Shown here one piece after another: positions 62,332-64,000 of a stretch of 64,000 nt of DNA. The notes below the pieces were generated by a model, which saw nothing but the letters and a program-made list of their open reading frames with translations, was not told the DNA's origin and ran no database searches. Position 1 is the stretch's first letter. Every line of letters starts with the position of its first letter. The position numbers and the translations under genes were made by a program. The DNA comes from Norana najaformis (taxonomy: Eukaryota; Annelida; Clitellata; Crassiclitellata; Hormogastridae). The stretch covers positions 17,960,361 through 18,024,360 of the forward strand of contig OZ029918.1 of the NCBI GenBank assembly GCA_964023275.1, given 5' to 3'.

Positions 62332-63900
62332 TGTGAAGAATCGTTGATCGCGAGGTATCGTTCTCAAAGAAGTGTGATTTAACAAAGTCCATCTCCAGGC
62401 AAATGCTGAGAATATGCATCCGTAAGCAGACGATGGATATTCGCCAGTTTCTTTATTGAAACTTTCCAACTTTATTTCACGAAAGTTCAAAGTAATTCCA
62501 GTTCACTCCAACCACTGAACGATGATATGTACAAGGCGTTCCTTTATTTTACTGTCAAAGTGCAATCACATGTTGCAGTTCACTTAACTTTATCAATAAT
62601 AATAATAATAAGACAATTTATATAGCGTCATAGCACAGCCGAGGCCGAAGAAAAGGGCGCTGTTACTGTACATGAGTTTAAAAATCAATTGCAGTCATGA
62701 GATACCTTAAAAAGATGTCTTGAGTCGTGATTTGAATGTATCCAGGGATGGGGCATTAGTCACATAGTCAGGAAGACTGTTCCATGCAGGGGGTCCGGCG
62801 ATAGTGAAGGAACGTTCGCTGAACTTCATGGCAGACAGAGGGACATGCAGTTGGTTCCTCGACGAAGACCATAGCCGATATGTGTTCTGGTTGTCGGCTG
62901 TTCGAATACAGAAGTCGGATATATAGTCTGGTAAAGACCATTAAGAGCGTTGTATGTGATTAGGCACACTTTGTAGGTGATCCACTGAGGAATGCGCAGG
63001 TTGTCGTGCAGCAGATCAGTGACGTGATTGAATGGTGTCTGACCATAGATGAGGCAGGCAGCAGAGTTTAGCACTGACTGTATCCGCTCTAGCTGACAAG
63101 TTGGCAGACCTGCCAGTAGGCTATTGCAGTAGTCAACCTTGAGGCTGACGAAGCTGTTGACCAAACTGACAGCGGTTGAGGTGGGAATGAATCTGTGGAT
63201 CGATTTAATGCGAAGTTTTGTTGACACAAACACAATCCTTTGCGTGGATCACGAGTTTCTCAGTCCGATATGACTATCGCCACTTCCAAATAAGGTAGTC
63301 CCAGTTCCTGTCGAAGTACCTACACACTAAGGAAACTCCTTACACGAATGACGATCGAAGTTAGGGAACGTTCGATCTCAAACACACATGCACGCAAAAC
63401 ACAGAGGTTTTCGAAGGTGTTTCTTCACGTCTATACCAACATGCACCAATGAACGTATCTCACTGACTGAACTCAGGAAACCTCTTCTTATACCGTAAAA
63501 GTTCGTTTGGTGTTCAATGGCCGCCAACCATCTTCGTTGATCTGCGCATGACCATTGTCAACCGTCCGTCTCAATCGTCATCTGCTCATGACATCAGCAA
63601 ATGTTCAATTTTCAGATCTGCTCTGTCATATCAGATTAATCCTTTGTGAAATCGTCATGTAGGCTATAATCTGCCGTGCTGACATGGCATAGTCCCATAT
63701 GATTTATTCCTACTTAAGTTGGCCATTTCTATAGTCTAGCTATTACTCTTATATGTTGGCCTGTCTACCAAACTATACTAACTACAGCCTCTACACACAA
63801 ATCTACTGCTACAAACAAACTACACTAAACTACTATAAACTAACTAAGTAAACTGTTCTCAGCTTAGAAACGTGAATTAAAGGGAGGATCGCTAAACTCA
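62332..63900. repeat. LTR-like block (family Y) splitting the CR1 LINE
   Basis: The block interrupts the CR1 frame and ends near AGGGAGGATCGCTAAACTCA, which resembles the end of LTR family X (GGAGGTTCGCTACA). It has no coding region apart from an inserted CR1 fragment at about 62594-63233. No clear target duplication was found and the exact ends are uncertain. Confidence 0.4.
62594..63233 (-). pseudogene. CR1-type LINE C-terminal fragment with (ATT)n tail
   Basis: The minus-strand frame from 63233 reads STAVSLVNSFVSLKVDYCNS, then LLAGLPTCQLERIQSVLNSA, then FNHVTDLLHDNLRIPQWITY and YNALNGLYQTIYP, the CR1 C-terminal domain. A shifted RTPCMEQSS, corresponding to the PxxWNSLP motif, follows. The 3' end is CGCTATATAAATTGTC followed by ATT repeats at 62594-62610. 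Strongly 5'-truncated, as normal for LINEs. Confidence 0.75.
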
Positions 63901-64000
63901 TATTTCGACCTCAGATAACAACCTCTGCTAATCTTGTTTGTATCATCTCTGGGCATTACATCACATCAGGTCTGCTCTTACCAAAGACATGGCACAAACT
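63901..64000 (+). pseudogene. CR1-type LINE (family 3), segment 3: C-terminal domain start
   Basis: The frame reads CLYHLWALHHIRSALTKDMA before the window ends, the xxxYHLRxLRHIRxxLT motif of the CR1 C-terminal domain. It is the expected continuation of segment 2, with perhaps 15-20 residues missing at the join. Confidence 0.6.

Noticed and set aside
62332-63900. Precise solo-LTR call with target duplication for block Y
   Set aside because: Neither candidate left end (TGTGAAGAATCG) nor right end (CTAAACTCA) is flanked by matching 5-bp repeats, so only an approximate LTR-like block is reported.

Overview
This is animal nuclear DNA, AT-rich and almost entirely made of transposable elements. 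I see one piece of an ordinary host gene: two exons of a titin/obscurin-type immunoglobulin domain at 12006-13102 (+). The repertoire points to an invertebrate, most likely a marine deuterostome (amphioxus, hemichordate or echinoderm). The reasons are a Gypsy-type LTR element with integrase upstream of reverse transcriptase (Gmr1-like, a group known from deuterostomes), CR1-type LINEs with a 2A-like peptide, RTE/BovB-like LINEs, a restriction-like-endonuclease LINE, and piggyBac and integrase-core transposon relics. The species cannot be named from the sequence.

Layout. 0.3-3.0 kb: a CR1/L2-type LINE (-) with one long open frame. 3-15 kb: mostly old fragments (Gypsy protease, CR1 pieces, a restriction-endonuclease LINE) around the Ig exons. 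15-24 kb: an old RTE-like LINE (+) split by a solo LTR (itself holding a second solo LTR of its own family and another insertion), then a Gmr1-like solo LTR, a piggyBac remnant and an LTR fragment. 24-29.7 kb: CR1 fragments, a tRNA-derived SINE and another LINE. 29.8-38 kb: an integrase-core transposon relic split by a full-length RTE element (+), then a second full-length RTE copy (-), tail to tail. 38-45 kb: a 2A-bearing CR1 copy, then an RTE-like LINE split by a CR1 copy. 45.4-64 kb: a third CR1-type LINE split by a 15.3-kb tandem LTR retrotransposon and by a further LTR-like block.

The most striking object is the LTR element at 46110-61444. It has three 1529-bp LTRs alternating with two 5374-bp internal regions, all inside one 5-bp target duplication (ATCAC). 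The middle LTR matches the right LTR at its left diagnostic base and the left LTR at its five right diagnostic bases. That is the product expected from unequal crossing-over between the two LTRs of one insertion. Both units carry an in-frame UAG between integrase and reverse transcriptase.

Many insertions can be ordered because the interrupted reading frame resumes in register after removing the insert and one target duplication. This holds at 15458-19069, 29941-33249, 42401-44714 and 46110-61444. All boundaries and differences were read by eye; no alignment was run.
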